This document shows positions 30,863-40,189 of a DNA stretch of 42,683 bases, piece by piece (the first letter of the stretch is position 1; each line of letters begins with the position of its first letter). Made by a program: the position numbers and the translations under genes. The notes under the pieces were generated by a model. That model was not told the DNA's origin and did not search any database. It saw nothing but the letters and a program-made list of their open reading frames with translations. This stretch comes from DATIJJ01 sp964612855 (lineage in GTDB: Bacteria > Pseudomonadota > Gammaproteobacteria > DSM-16500). Where the stretch lies: the NCBI GenBank assembly GCA_964612855.1, contig CAZTDR010000015.1:1-42683 (forward strand). The letters run 5' to 3'.

Positions 30863-32519
30863 GAGCAGGCCGCGAAAAATCCGTTAATAAGTTAACATAT
30901 TCATTAGCAACTAATTTCCAATCACGCTGTTTAAATTTTTGGTACAAGGGTGCTTGCAATTCAAACAGTTTCTCAGGATGACTGATGGCAAATTCTATTT
31001 TGTTTACCATATCTTTCACATCGTGTGGATCAAATAACATGTGTTCGACCAGTGTAGGATCTTGGATTTCAGCTCTTACAGCAGGAATGTTGCTCATGAT
31101 GGAAGGGGTGCCGACAGAATAGGCTTCCGTGAACGTGAATGGAAAGCCGCCTTCAAATAACGTTGGATTGACCGCACAAACGGCCAAGTGATTTAAAGCT
31201 GCGAGCACATCGGCTGGGATGTCATATAAAGAAATGACATCAAATTGTAATCGTTTATCTAAAATATATTGATATAAAACGGGGTCAGCTTTGATATCAC
31301 CGGTTACAACTAATTTGACGTTAATAAAACGATCGCGTAATAAAATTTCATAGGCTCGGACAAGATTATGGAAGTTTTTATAAGGACGTAGTTGGGAAGA
31401 ATAAAAAATAAAACGCATATCGCTAAGATTATAGTCACTTAAATAAGCATGATTTTGTAGTGCGCATTTTTGATAATTTTGCAAAATTTGAATAGATTGA
31501 TGACGCTGCGTCATGCCAGCTTTTTTTGCCATGTTTTTATTGAACAAAGTGCTTAAATCAATTGAGCCATGCGAGATGACGGTTATTTTGTTAGGGTCAA
31601 CCGCGAATGCTTGCACTAAGTGCCGCTGTTTGACATGTTCGCTGTAGCAAATGAAATGGTCACCGGCAGCAATTGTTTCAGTAATTCTATTATAAGTCGA
31701 TATAGAAGCTTCATCAGAAAAATAGGCAGGAAAGTCGACAAAAACAATGTCAGGTGCAGCAATCACTTTTTTAGCTTTAATTTTTTTAATTTCTGGCCAA
31801 AATAAAGTAGGAATAAACCAAACCGAAATATCAGGGCGAGCATTAATGAGACGAATTAATTTGCTTAATTCTCTTTCACGTAATTCATGATAAACGGTGC
31901 GGGCAAAAAGATTATGACGGAGTTCTGCTAATTGGGAAACAATCAGCCGAGCAAGGCGATTTTGAGTGAAAAAATAGTTCGGCGTGGCTAAGATTTTTCC
32001 GACGCGCCCTTTGTTCATGCAATAAGCTTTTCGCATGATACGAAAAGTAATATAACTGATTGCGCCTAACAACAATAGGGGAGAAAGCAATAGGCCAACT
32101 AGGCTGATGCACAGAGAAGTTAAAATGAAGGTTGGCGTGGAAGAAATAGAAACCCAGTGCATAAATAAATTAAATAGGCTGTTTTCTCCTTTTTTAAACA
32201 AACGCTGTAAAAACGTTTTCTCTCCCAATCCGGGTGTGACTTGCATGGATTCTTTTCTTTTGGACAAAAAATCTTTGATTCGCAATAAATAAGGTACACC
32301 CTCTGTGGTTAATAATTCAATTTTTTTAATATCAATCTGCTGGTCTTGCATGAATTCGGTGATGCTTTTTTCAAACCAGGCTGGGGTCGCAATCACGACG
32401 TTATTGTCATCATTTTGCAACATACCATTTAGCATGAAGGATAATAAACGACTGATCCCATGGCTCTTAATAGATTGATCGGGGGAGTATGCTAAAAAAA
32501 CTCCAATGCTTTTTTTCAT
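30849..32519 (-). CDS. Glycosyltransferase family 4 protein
   Basis: 556 residues from the ATG at 32517-32519, which overlaps the stop of the previous gene (ATGA). N-terminal GT-B domain (about 1-320) with an inserted hydrophobic segment at about 125-160 (LTSLCISLVGLLLSPLLLLG), probably a membrane anchor. The C-terminal nucleotide-sugar domain (about 350-550) shows LRPYKNFHNLVRAYEILLRD and the EGGFPFTFTEAYSVGTPSI block with the E-x7-E pair. Likely adds a residue of the polysaccharide at the inner face of the membrane. Donor and linkage cannot be told; GDP-linked sugars are likely from context. Confidence 0.85.
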   Translation of the reverse strand: MKKSIGVFLAYSPDQSIKSHGISRLLSFMLNGMLQNDDNNVVIATPAWFEKSITEFMQDQQIDIKKIELLTTEGVPYLLRIKDFLSKRKESMQVTPGLGEKTFLQRLFKKGENSLFNLFMHWVSISSTPTFILTSLCISLVGLLLSPLLLLGAISYITFRIMRKAYCMNKGRVGKILATPNYFFTQNRLARLIVSQLAELRHNLFARTVYHELRERELSKLIRLINARPDISVWFIPTLFWPEIKKIKAKKVIAAPDIVFVDFPAYFSDEASISTYNRITETIAAGDHFICYSEHVKQRHLVQAFAVDPNKITVISHGSIDLSTLFNKNMAKKAGMTQRHQSIQILQNYQKCALQNHAYLSDYNLSDMRFIFYSSQLRPYKNFHNLVRAYEILLRDRFINVKLVVTGDIKADPVLYQYILDKRLQFDVISLYDIPADVLAALNHLAVCAVNPTLFEGGFPFTFTEAYSVGTPSIMSNIPAVRAEIQDPTLVEHMLFDPHDVKDMVNKIEFAISHPEKLFELQAPLYQKFKQRDWKLVANEYVNLLTDFSRPAHVNV

Positions 32520-34813
32520 AGTAAACCTCGGATCAGATTCCAAAATTCAGGCGCAATTTTTTTATAACCAAATTGGTCCAAGAATTCTTTTTTAGGAAGA
32601 TGTTGCTGCTTCGTTTGATACTGTTCTTCCATCATTTTAAGTTGCAAGGCCATGTTTTCTGGTTGTGTCGATTCACAGAAATTTAAATCTAAATTAAATC
32701 GCTTATTCATAAAGTTCATTTGTGGATAGTTACTGCTTAGAGCGGGAATGCCATAATAAGCGGCTTCAACCACCGCATAAGTGCCATTATCAATAATGGC
32801 GGGATGCCAGAGAAATTTTGCGGATTGCAGTGTGGAAATGTAATCGCCCTTTGTTAAATTGCCGACAATTATTAAATTGTCTTTTACCATCGGATATTCA
32901 TGCATGGCCATAATCACTTCTCTTAAATAGGGCCGTTCTACCGCATCTGCGGAATGATTAAATACGTCTGTGCCGGGGCCTGTCATGACAACTTTGAGTT
33001 TGCCATCGAGTTTTCGATAATAAATATCGAGAGCTTTAATGGCATTGACATGATTTTTATGCGGCGTGGTATTAGTAGGCCAAAGAAAATAATGATCGGC
33101 TATTTTTCTGTTGCTAGCGGGATAATCTAACGTGTCAAATTCCATTGGCGCAAGATGCGTGCGATAAGGCGATAACCCCGCATATTGAATAGTATCATTG
33201 AGGGTTGTGGGAGTGGTTGCAAATACAAATTGGGCATGGCGTGCAGTCGATATAAAATGCGCATCGGAAAAAGCCGGATCAAAAATTTGGGGAACATAAC
33301 GTTGAATATAATCGTAAATCATCATGCCGTAAGGTTTAATTGGCGCAAGCGGCTTTGCAACCCGATCGGAAACAATAAACCAAAAATCACATTCATTGAA
33401 GTTAGAAACACCTTGGGTTGGGATAGTATATTCTGGGTGAGTTAAAGGTTGATTTTCGCCTGATAATTTAAGCATGATTTCAACTTGTTGTTTGGAAACT
33501 TGTTTCCAGTGTGTTTCACTCACAGAAATACCTAATTCCAATAAGTCTGCAAAATCTTCTTGTATGTTATATTCGTTGGCGACGCAGGAAAAAATGACAT
33601 TAACGGGCTCTCCCTCTTGACGACTGCCAAGATGTAACATTTTTGCAATATTTTTCGCCCCATTTAAACTCCCTCCGCGATATCCAACGGGAAGAAAAAC
33701 GCCTATCGTTTTTGTTGAGGAACTATCTGGCGCGAGCGGGGTGGCCATGACTTTATTGACAAAATGGGTTTGCCATTCACGTAAGTTAAAATCAAGGCTG
33801 AAACTTTCGAGCATTCTTCTTTGCGATTGACGGATATTTTCAATCAATGTCTTATCACCATTGAGAATGCGTCCAATTTTTTGCCGTGCTTCATTAATAG
33901 AGAGACACGCGCCGGGCTGATGCTCTCCGCCTAACTGACCAAGGATGCCTTGTTTCATATAAACGAGAGGCATACCAAAAATGATGGCCTCCAGCGGATG
34001 ATAATGTAGGTGTCTTGGTTCTTCCGAATGATAAAACATGACATCGTAAGTTTGCAGCCATTTATCAATGGTAGCGCGGGGCTGATGGCCTGCGACACAG
34101 GAATCTTTGACGGGAATAGGTTGTGTGCCGGCAATATGGTGTGGTATGTCGCCAAAATTTTTTTTAAACGCTGCGTAAATTTTTCCATAATAGGAAGGGG
34201 AAGCTTTGATACGCGAGCAGAAAAACAATATTTTTTTTATGCCGCCAACCCAAGTATTTTGTTTTTCGAAAAAACTATCGGGTAAACCTAAAGGATGATC
34301 CACTTTTCTTAATTTAAGCGCATCGTCCTCTATTTCGTGTAAATTGGTATAAGATTGAGAAAACCAAAAACGATCGCCTAACAATTTTAAACGCGAAAGA
34401 AAATCATTGCCGCAACTGACGCGTAAAATTTGGCTGTAAGTGGACGATTTATCTAATCCGAATGCGCGTAATAAAATTCTACCATTAAATTGACGCGTGA
34501 TTTGTTCAAATAGGTTAGGATAAAAAACACAAAAAGCCGTACCGAAGTAACGATTGATAATTGAGACAATCGGTTGGGTCAAAGGTTTTTCGTAAAAATC
34601 ATGTTGATTTAAAATTTGTAATTTTTCTTCGGGAATAGTGAGGGTATTATCATATGTATAATCAACAGAACCACTCCATTCATAAATCAGGTCTGGAATA
34701 CACTTGGGCGTATAAACTTCATATCCTAATGAAATCAATAAAGGGACTTCAAATTCTCGTAAAGTGGTATGGTTGATCAACCATAAAATACGCTTATCTT
34801 TGTTGTTATCCAC
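32516..34813 (-). CDS. Large two-domain glycosyltransferase
   Basis: 765 residues, about twice a normal GT4. The N-terminal half (about 1-370) resembles a complete GT-B-like unit (ILWLINHTTLREFEVPLLIS; HYHPLEAIIFGMPLVYMK). The C-terminal half (about 375-765) restarts with a second strand-helix pattern (IGVFLPVGYRGGS), then FLWPTNTTPHKNHVNAIKAL and VVEAAYYGIPALSSN of a GT4 donor-binding domain. Two modules suggest a processive or bifunctional polymerase, as in Wbd-type enzymes of ABC-dependent O-antigens. It lies 5 bases after wzt and overlaps the next glycosyltransferase by 4 bases. Confidence 0.8.
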   Translation of the reverse strand: MDNNKDKRILWLINHTTLREFEVPLLISLGYEVYTPKCIPDLIYEWSGSVDYTYDNTLTIPEEKLQILNQHDFYEKPLTQPIVSIINRYFGTAFCVFYPNLFEQITRQFNGRILLRAFGLDKSSTYSQILRVSCGNDFLSRLKLLGDRFWFSQSYTNLHEIEDDALKLRKVDHPLGLPDSFFEKQNTWVGGIKKILFFCSRIKASPSYYGKIYAAFKKNFGDIPHHIAGTQPIPVKDSCVAGHQPRATIDKWLQTYDVMFYHSEEPRHLHYHPLEAIIFGMPLVYMKQGILGQLGGEHQPGACLSINEARQKIGRILNGDKTLIENIRQSQRRMLESFSLDFNLREWQTHFVNKVMATPLAPDSSSTKTIGVFLPVGYRGGSLNGAKNIAKMLHLGSRQEGEPVNVIFSCVANEYNIQEDFADLLELGISVSETHWKQVSKQQVEIMLKLSGENQPLTHPEYTIPTQGVSNFNECDFWFIVSDRVAKPLAPIKPYGMMIYDYIQRYVPQIFDPAFSDAHFISTARHAQFVFATTPTTLNDTIQYAGLSPYRTHLAPMEFDTLDYPASNRKIADHYFLWPTNTTPHKNHVNAIKALDIYYRKLDGKLKVVMTGPGTDVFNHSADAVERPYLREVIMAMHEYPMVKDNLIIVGNLTKGDYISTLQSAKFLWHPAIIDNGTYAVVEAAYYGIPALSSNYPQMNFMNKRFNLDLNFCESTQPENMALQLKMMEEQYQTKQQHLPKKEFLDQFGYKKIAPEFWNLIRGLL

Positions 34814-34818
34814 AATAA

Positions 34819-35565
34819 TTATTTCCCTATATTCATCACATTTTGATAGCAGTCAATTGCATCTTCTACCGTTCCATCAAACAATTTATTGCCGTGATCC
34901 ATTACAATAGCGCGGTTACACAATGCCCGTAGCGAAGCAAAATCATGAGAGGCTAACACCATCATTTCTGCATTTTGAATCAATTGATTAATGCGCTTTT
35001 TTGATTTAGCGAGAAAATCGGCATCGCCTGCACCAATGACTTCATCTAATAATAATAAGTCGCCCGGAATGGCTGTGGAAATGGCAAATGCTAAGCGTAC
35101 TAACATACCTGCCGAATAAGTTTTAATTGGATAATCAATAAAAGAGCCAATATCGGCGAAGGCTATAATTTCATCCATCAAGTGCAGCATTTGTTTAGGT
35201 GTTTGGCCTAGCAATAAGCCGCGATATAAAATATTTTCGCGCCCCGTTGCTTCTGACTCAAAGCCCAGATGCAATTCAAATAAGGCGCGAATTTTTCCTT
35301 TGACCTGACGTTTGCCTGAAGAAATAGGATATAAACCGGCAATCGCTTTTAATAAGGTGCTTTTGCCTGCGCCGTTATGCCCAATTAAACCAACGCGTTC
35401 ACCCGCTTTAATTTCCAAGTGGATATTTTTTAAAGCATGAACATTGGGAAGAGGTTGCTTGCGTTTTAATCCCAACATTTTAAACATATAGGCTTTTAAC
35501 GATGTTTCGCGAAAAGACAGTGACGAGTAATGTAAGTCTACATTATCTAATTTAACTAAACTCAC
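34819..35565 (-). CDS. wzt: Polysaccharide ABC exporter, ATP-binding subunit (Wzt, short form)
   Basis: Powers export of undecaprenol-linked polysaccharide across the inner membrane together with Wzm. 248 residues: Walker A GHNGAGKST (62-70), signature YSAGMLVRLAFA, Walker B LLLDEVIGAGD and a switch His in ASHDF. It lacks the C-terminal carbohydrate-binding domain of long Wzt proteins (~400 residues), so chain length is probably not set by recognition of a capped end. The start is a GTG (35563-35565) with AGAGGA about 10 bases upstream. 11 bases separate it from wzm. Confidence 0.92.
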   Translation of the reverse strand: MSLVKLDNVDLHYSSLSFRETSLKAYMFKMLGLKRKQPLPNVHALKNIHLEIKAGERVGLIGHNGAGKSTLLKAIAGLYPISSGKRQVKGKIRALFELHLGFESEATGRENILYRGLLLGQTPKQMLHLMDEIIAFADIGSFIDYPIKTYSAGMLVRLAFAISTAIPGDLLLLDEVIGAGDADFLAKSKKRINQLIQNAEMMVLASHDFASLRALCNRAIVMDHGNKLFDGTVEDAIDCYQNVMNIGK

Positions 35566-35576
35566 CTAACATTCCT

Positions 35577-36368
35577 CTACAAATAAAAAATGACTTTATT
35601 TTCGTGACGACGAACCATGGACCAAGCAATTAACCAAAGCAAAAGGCTAGTCAGTACTACATAAGTGTAATCACTGAAAGCGGGCCAGGTGCCTTCCAGT
35701 AAGGGCAGGCGAAATAAATTTAATAAATGATAAATGGGGTTATATTCCACTAAAAAGCCCAAGTGTGCTTCGATAAATAATTTTGGCATGAAAAAAATGG
35801 GCGAAACGTAATAGACGATTTGTAACCCAATTAATATCAATTGCGCAAAATCCCGAAAACGTACCCCAATAAAGGCAGTAATAGAACAAATTGGCCACGC
35901 GAAAAAAAACACCAGTGGAAAAGATAAAGCAAATGACAACCAGCTTACGCCAAAGTGACTGGGTTTCCAGCATAACACCCAAACAACTAACCCGGCGAAA
36001 GCGCATAATAAATTAATCATATTAGGAATGACATTGCGCAAGGTGTAAATGATTAATGGATGACGGAATTGTTTGATATAGCCTTCTGCATTAATAAAAG
36101 ACATGCAACCATGGACTGCCGATGCGGTAATAAATTCCCAAAAAATCAGTCCTGAAAAAATGAAAGGCGCATAGTCATTGATGGGAGAATGAAAGAAATT
36201 TCCCATAATAAAAGCGAGTAGCAATGTCAACGACAAGGGCTGAATCAAGGCCCAAGCCAGTCCTAATAGGGAGCGACGGTATTTTGTCCGAATGTCAGAG
36301 AATGCCAAATGTGTCCAAAAATGACGTGATTCCCAGATGTTTCTTACATAGGTTCCGGTAGAGTTCAA
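35577..36368 (-). CDS. wzm: Polysaccharide ABC exporter, membrane subunit (Wzm)
   Basis: 263 residues with six membrane helices of the ABC-2 type. The N-terminal amphipathic gate helix and SDIRTKYRRSLLGLAWALIQP (about 24-44) are typical of Wzm/TagG/KpsM. GVRFRDFAQLILIGLQIVYYVSPIF (about 172-196) holds the conserved coupling region. The start is TTG at 36366-36368, overlapping the stop of the aminotransferase gene (TTGA) with AGGAG 9 bases upstream, so translation is coupled. Pairs with Wzt to form the channel. Confidence 0.92.
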   Translation of the reverse strand: MNSTGTYVRNIWESRHFWTHLAFSDIRTKYRRSLLGLAWALIQPLSLTLLLAFIMGNFFHSPINDYAPFIFSGLIFWEFITASAVHGCMSFINAEGYIKQFRHPLIIYTLRNVIPNMINLLCAFAGLVVWVLCWKPSHFGVSWLSFALSFPLVFFFAWPICSITAFIGVRFRDFAQLILIGLQIVYYVSPIFFMPKLFIEAHLGFLVEYNPIYHLLNLFRLPLLEGTWPAFSDYTYVVLTSLLLWLIAWSMVRRHENKVIFYL

Positions 36369-37453
36369 GCAAAATACTCCTGAATCTTTTGGATTACTTT
36401 ATTGGCTTGTTCAAGCGTCATGCCTGGAAAGCTCGGTAAGTTAATGCCACGACTGCCTAACGATTCCGCGATGGGATGTTGCTCACCGGTTTGGGCGTAC
36501 ATGGACATTAAGTGTGCGGGATAGAAGAGTGGACGTGTTTCAATGCCATCTTTTTTGAGATGATCGCGTAAACTATCGCGATGTTTTGCGTCATTTAATA
36601 AAATCGAGCACATCCAAAAAGAGTGACGTACATCGCCGATTTCGTTGTGGGTAATGAGCGGCAGATTTTTTAAGCCTTCGCGATACCATTCTGCCAATTG
36701 ACGTTTCTTCGCTAAAATTTCATCGACTTTTTCTAATTGTGCTAAACCAATTGCAGCGCAAATATTGGTCATGCGGTAGTTGTAACCCACGATATCATGC
36801 CAATACTGCACACTCTGGGATACACCTTGGTTTTTTAAATGAGCAGCGCGGGCATAAATAGCAGAATCTTTCATGCTGACCATGCCACCTTCGCCGGTGG
36901 TCAATGTTTTATTGCCAAAAAAACTAAAGGTAGCAATATCACCAAACGTGCCTACATGCTGACCTTGGTAATAGGTACCAAAGGCTTCGGCGCAATCTTC
37001 AATTAAAAGTAGCTGGTGTTCTTGGCAAATGGCCATTAACGCTTGCATATCACAGGGATGGCCATATAAATGGACTGCCATGATAGCGCGTGTTTTGGGT
37101 GTAATTTTGCGACGCACATCGGCTGGATCGATTTGCCACGTTTCAGACAACGAGTCGACAAAAACGGGTTTTGCACCGGTTTGCACAATGGTGTTCACAG
37201 AGGCCACATAGGTTAACGTAGGAACAATGACTTCATCACCTGGCTTAAGATCGATCGCAAGCAAAGCTAAATGCAAAGCGACTGTCCCATTGCAAACGGA
37301 TGTTGCATACGGCGAGTCAATATATTGCGCGAATTTTTCTTCAAATTCGCCAATGAATTTTCCTTTGGACGAAATCCAACTGGAATCTAAACATTCGTTA
37401 ACGTAACGTTTTTCATTACCATGAAAATAAGGTTGGTAAACCGGTATTTGCAT
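36365..37453 (-). CDS. per: DegT/DnrJ aminotransferase, probable GDP-perosamine synthase
   Basis: A PLP enzyme that transfers an amino group to a 4-keto sugar nucleotide; here probably GDP-4-keto-6-deoxymannose to GDP-perosamine. 362 residues from the ATG at 37451-37453, which has AGGGTG 6-11 bases upstream; the longer frame adds 34 codons from the gmd tail. Motifs: ECLDSSWISSKGKFI (20-34), NGTVALHLALLA (55-66), HLYGHPCDM (128-136), IEDCAEAFGT (151-160) and the PLP Lys182 in SFFGNKTLTTGEGGM. The sequence pattern is close to RfbE/Per, and gmd directly upstream supplies the substrate. Other 4-amino sugars are possible. Confidence 0.88.
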   Translation of the reverse strand: MQIPVYQPYFHGNEKRYVNECLDSSWISSKGKFIGEFEEKFAQYIDSPYATSVCNGTVALHLALLAIDLKPGDEVIVPTLTYVASVNTIVQTGAKPVFVDSLSETWQIDPADVRRKITPKTRAIMAVHLYGHPCDMQALMAICQEHQLLLIEDCAEAFGTYYQGQHVGTFGDIATFSFFGNKTLTTGEGGMVSMKDSAIYARAAHLKNQGVSQSVQYWHDIVGYNYRMTNICAAIGLAQLEKVDEILAKKRQLAEWYREGLKNLPLITHNEIGDVRHSFWMCSILLNDAKHRDSLRDHLKKDGIETRPLFYPAHLMSMYAQTGEQHPIAESLGSRGINLPSFPGMTLEQANKVIQKIQEYFA

Positions 37454-37466
37454 AAGACACCCTAGG

Positions 37467-38558
37467 TTATTCGTGATAAGCGAAATATTTATGACCGTGC
37501 TGCATGACCAAATGATCACGTTGCGCTTCTTGGTAATCGGAGCGAACCATTTCAATGACTAATTCTTTGAAACTGGTTTGTGGTACCCAGCCTAATTTAG
37601 TTTTTGCTTTGGTGGGATCGCCGAGTAAGGTTTCCACTTCCGAAGGACGGAAATAACGAGGATCAACTTCAATAATGCATTTGCCTGTTTTCTTTTCATA
37701 CCCTTTTTCATCTACACCTTCGCCACGCCAGTCAATGTGTATGCCTAATTCAGCGGCTGCGAGAGTGACGAATTCTTTGACGCTGTGTTGCTCGCCGGTT
37801 GCAATGACAAAATCTTCTGGCGTGTCTTGTTGTAACATCAACCATTGCATTTCAACATAATCACGCGCGTGGCCCCAGTCGCGTAATGCGGACAGATTAC
37901 CGAGATATAAACGTTCTTGTAATCCCATTTTAATGCGAGCGAGTGCGCGAGTAATTTTTCGGGTAACGAAGGTTTCGCCGCGAATAGGCGATTCGTGATT
38001 AAATAAAATGCCATTGCAAGCGTAAATACCATATGCTTCACGGTAGTTTACCGTAATCCAGTAAGCATAGAGTTTAGCAACCGCGTAAGGTGAGCGTGGA
38101 TAAAAGGGTGTTGTTTCTTTTTGAGGCGTTTCTTGCACTAATCCATACAATTCAGAGGTCGATGCTTGATAAAAACGTGTTTTTTTCGTTAAGTCTAAAA
38201 TACGAATGGCTTCTAAAATGCGTAGTGAGCCTAAAGCATCGGAGTTGGCGGTGTATTCGGGTTCTTCAAAAGAAACGGCTACATGGCTTTGTGCTGCAAG
38301 ATTGTAAATTTCGTCGGGTTGAACTTGTTGAATGACGCGCATTAAGCTCGTTGCATCCGTGAGATCGCCGTAATGCAAAAACAAACGGCAATCTTTTTCA
38401 TGCGGGTCTTGATAGAGGTGATCGATGCGATCGGTATTAAATAACGAGGAGCGACGACGAATACCGTGGACTTCATAACCTTTAGTCAATAAAAACTCAG
38501 CTAAATACGCACCGTCTTGTCCGGTGATCCCTGTAATTAATGCAACTTTCTTTTTCAT
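37467..38558 (-). CDS. gmd: GDP-mannose 4,6-dehydratase
   Basis: Converts GDP-mannose to GDP-4-keto-6-deoxymannose. 363 residues, normal length. An extended short-chain dehydrogenase: NADP loop GITGQDG (10-16), IRRRSS (33-38), ASTSELYG and catalytic Y158/K162 in PRSPYAVAKLYAYW; NHESPIRGETFVTRKITRA matches the family. GGAG precedes the ATG by 6-9 bases. Its product can go to perosamine, fucose, rhamnose or colitose; the neighbouring Per-like gene and the absence of fcl or rmd favour perosamine. Confidence 0.96.
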   Translation of the reverse strand: MKKKVALITGITGQDGAYLAEFLLTKGYEVHGIRRRSSLFNTDRIDHLYQDPHEKDCRLFLHYGDLTDATSLMRVIQQVQPDEIYNLAAQSHVAVSFEEPEYTANSDALGSLRILEAIRILDLTKKTRFYQASTSELYGLVQETPQKETTPFYPRSPYAVAKLYAYWITVNYREAYGIYACNGILFNHESPIRGETFVTRKITRALARIKMGLQERLYLGNLSALRDWGHARDYVEMQWLMLQQDTPEDFVIATGEQHSVKEFVTLAAAELGIHIDWRGEGVDEKGYEKKTGKCIIEVDPRYFRPSEVETLLGDPTKAKTKLGWVPQTSFKELVIEMVRSDYQEAQRDHLVMQHGHKYFAYHE

Positions 38559-38599
38559 CGAAGCTCCGAAAAAATGTTAATGCAATTATCTTAACGCTT

Positions 38600-38628
38600 T
38601 GGTGGACAACGCGCAGCGTGCCCACCAC
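38600..38628. repeat. Class B palindrome within the operon
   Basis: TGGTGGACAACGCGCAGCG, then TGCCCACCAC: inverse-orientation relative of 25350 and 28668. It lies in the 74-base gap between manC and gmd. Confidence 0.65.
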
Positions 38629-38632
38629 TTTT

Positions 38633-40111
38633 CTATACTACTTGCGGCACCCGACCATATTTATCTTCAAACCGTACAATATCATCTTCACCTAAATACG
38701 CACCACTTTGCACTTCAACAATAATTAAATCAATTTTTCCGGGGTTTTCTAATCGATGTTGATGGCCGGCAGGAATAAAGGTGGATTCATTTGCATTAAC
38801 GATAAATTGCTTGTCGCCATTGACGACTAATGCGGTCCCTTTTACCACAATCCAATGTTCACTGCGATGATAGTGCATTTGCAAAGAGAGGGAAGCACCG
38901 GGTTTTACTTTGATGCGCTTCATCTTAAAATTTTCACCCTCATCTAATACCGTATAAGAGCCCCAAGGACGATGGACTTCGCGATGTAATTTGACGACTT
39001 CATTGCCCATGTGTTTTAAGCGTTGCACAACATGTTTAACATCTTGGGTGCGATTGCGGTCAGCGACTAACAATGCATCGGGCATGTCTACAATAACCAA
39101 GTTATCTAACCCTACCGTGCCTATGATGCGATCAGTGCCATGAATGTAGCAGTTAGCGGTATCATGCAATATGCTATCGCCTAAAATGCGATTGCCTTCA
39201 TCATCGGCTTGCGTCAGTTCACTTAACGCATTCCAGGAGCCAATATCATTCCAACCAAAATCACAGGCAACCGCTGCGACACGGTGTGATTTTTCCATTA
39301 AGGCATAATCAATGGAAATGTCTTGAACGGCAGCAAACGACTCGCTGTCTAATTCAAGATAATTACCGGAACGGGGTCTGTTTTGTGTAATCGTAAGAGA
39401 ATGTTGTACACTGTTTAACAAATCTGGCGCATGTTGCTGCATTTCATTGAGCAATGTGTCAATGCTGAAGCAAAACATGCCGGAGTTCCAAAAATGATTG
39501 CCTGAATCGACATATTGTCGGGCGAGCTCTGCGTTGGGTTTTTCAACAAATCGTAAGACGCGATAAGTGGAAATATCCGATGAAGCCGTTTTTAAAAGTT
39601 GTTGGCTGCCATCGATCTCTAGATAACCATAGCCGGTTTCCGGTGTATGAGGTTTCATGCCGAATGTCACGAGATAGCCTTGTTGTGCTAAGCGGACGGC
39701 TTCATTCACGGAGCGTATAAAATTTTCCTGATCGTTAATTAAGTGATCTGCAGGGAGAACCAATAAAATCGTATTTTTTTCATGGCTATCGGCTAAATGC
39801 AAAGCAGCAGCTGCAACAGCAGGAGCGGTATTGCGTCCTATCGGCTCCAGAATATAAGAGGTTTTGATAGCAGGATTAACTGCACGGTATTCATCTTGAG
39901 TATGAAAAAAAACTTCTCGATTGGTGACTGTTAAAATTTCTTGAACGTTCTCGGCAGCTCCGGCTCGACTAAACGTTTTTTGTAATAAGCTTTTCCCATC
40001 GGCTAACTTAATGAAGGGCTTAGGGTGTGCTTCTCGCGAGAGGGGCCATAATCGGCTGCCCGCTCCGCCTGATATAATGACGGGTATTACGGATGGAAGT
40101 CCTATTTTCAT
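38633..40111 (-). CDS. manC: Mannose-1-phosphate guanylyltransferase / mannose-6-phosphate isomerase
   Basis: Makes GDP-mannose from mannose-1-phosphate and GTP; the C-terminal cupin domain interconverts fructose-6-P and mannose-6-P. 492 residues, the usual ManC/AlgA length. Nucleotidyltransferase signature GGAGSRLWPLSREAHPKPF (15-33), FVEKPNAELARQYV (about 179-192), and the cupin metal site QMHYHRSEHW (about 408-417). First gene of the minus-strand perosamine/export operon. AAGG lies about 14 bases before the ATG. No phosphomannomutase gene is in the window. Confidence 0.95.
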   Translation of the reverse strand: MKIGLPSVIPVIISGGAGSRLWPLSREAHPKPFIKLADGKSLLQKTFSRAGAAENVQEILTVTNREVFFHTQDEYRAVNPAIKTSYILEPIGRNTAPAVAAAALHLADSHEKNTILLVLPADHLINDQENFIRSVNEAVRLAQQGYLVTFGMKPHTPETGYGYLEIDGSQQLLKTASSDISTYRVLRFVEKPNAELARQYVDSGNHFWNSGMFCFSIDTLLNEMQQHAPDLLNSVQHSLTITQNRPRSGNYLELDSESFAAVQDISIDYALMEKSHRVAAVACDFGWNDIGSWNALSELTQADDEGNRILGDSILHDTANCYIHGTDRIIGTVGLDNLVIVDMPDALLVADRNRTQDVKHVVQRLKHMGNEVVKLHREVHRPWGSYTVLDEGENFKMKRIKVKPGASLSLQMHYHRSEHWIVVKGTALVVNGDKQFIVNANESTFIPAGHQHRLENPGKIDLIIVEVQSGAYLGEDDIVRFEDKYGRVPQVV

Positions 40112-40189
40112 ACTTAAAAACCGCCTTGGAATGGAATTGAATTTTAGTTTAAAACCGAGGATTTATACCATAATTTTTGGAATTGGTAT

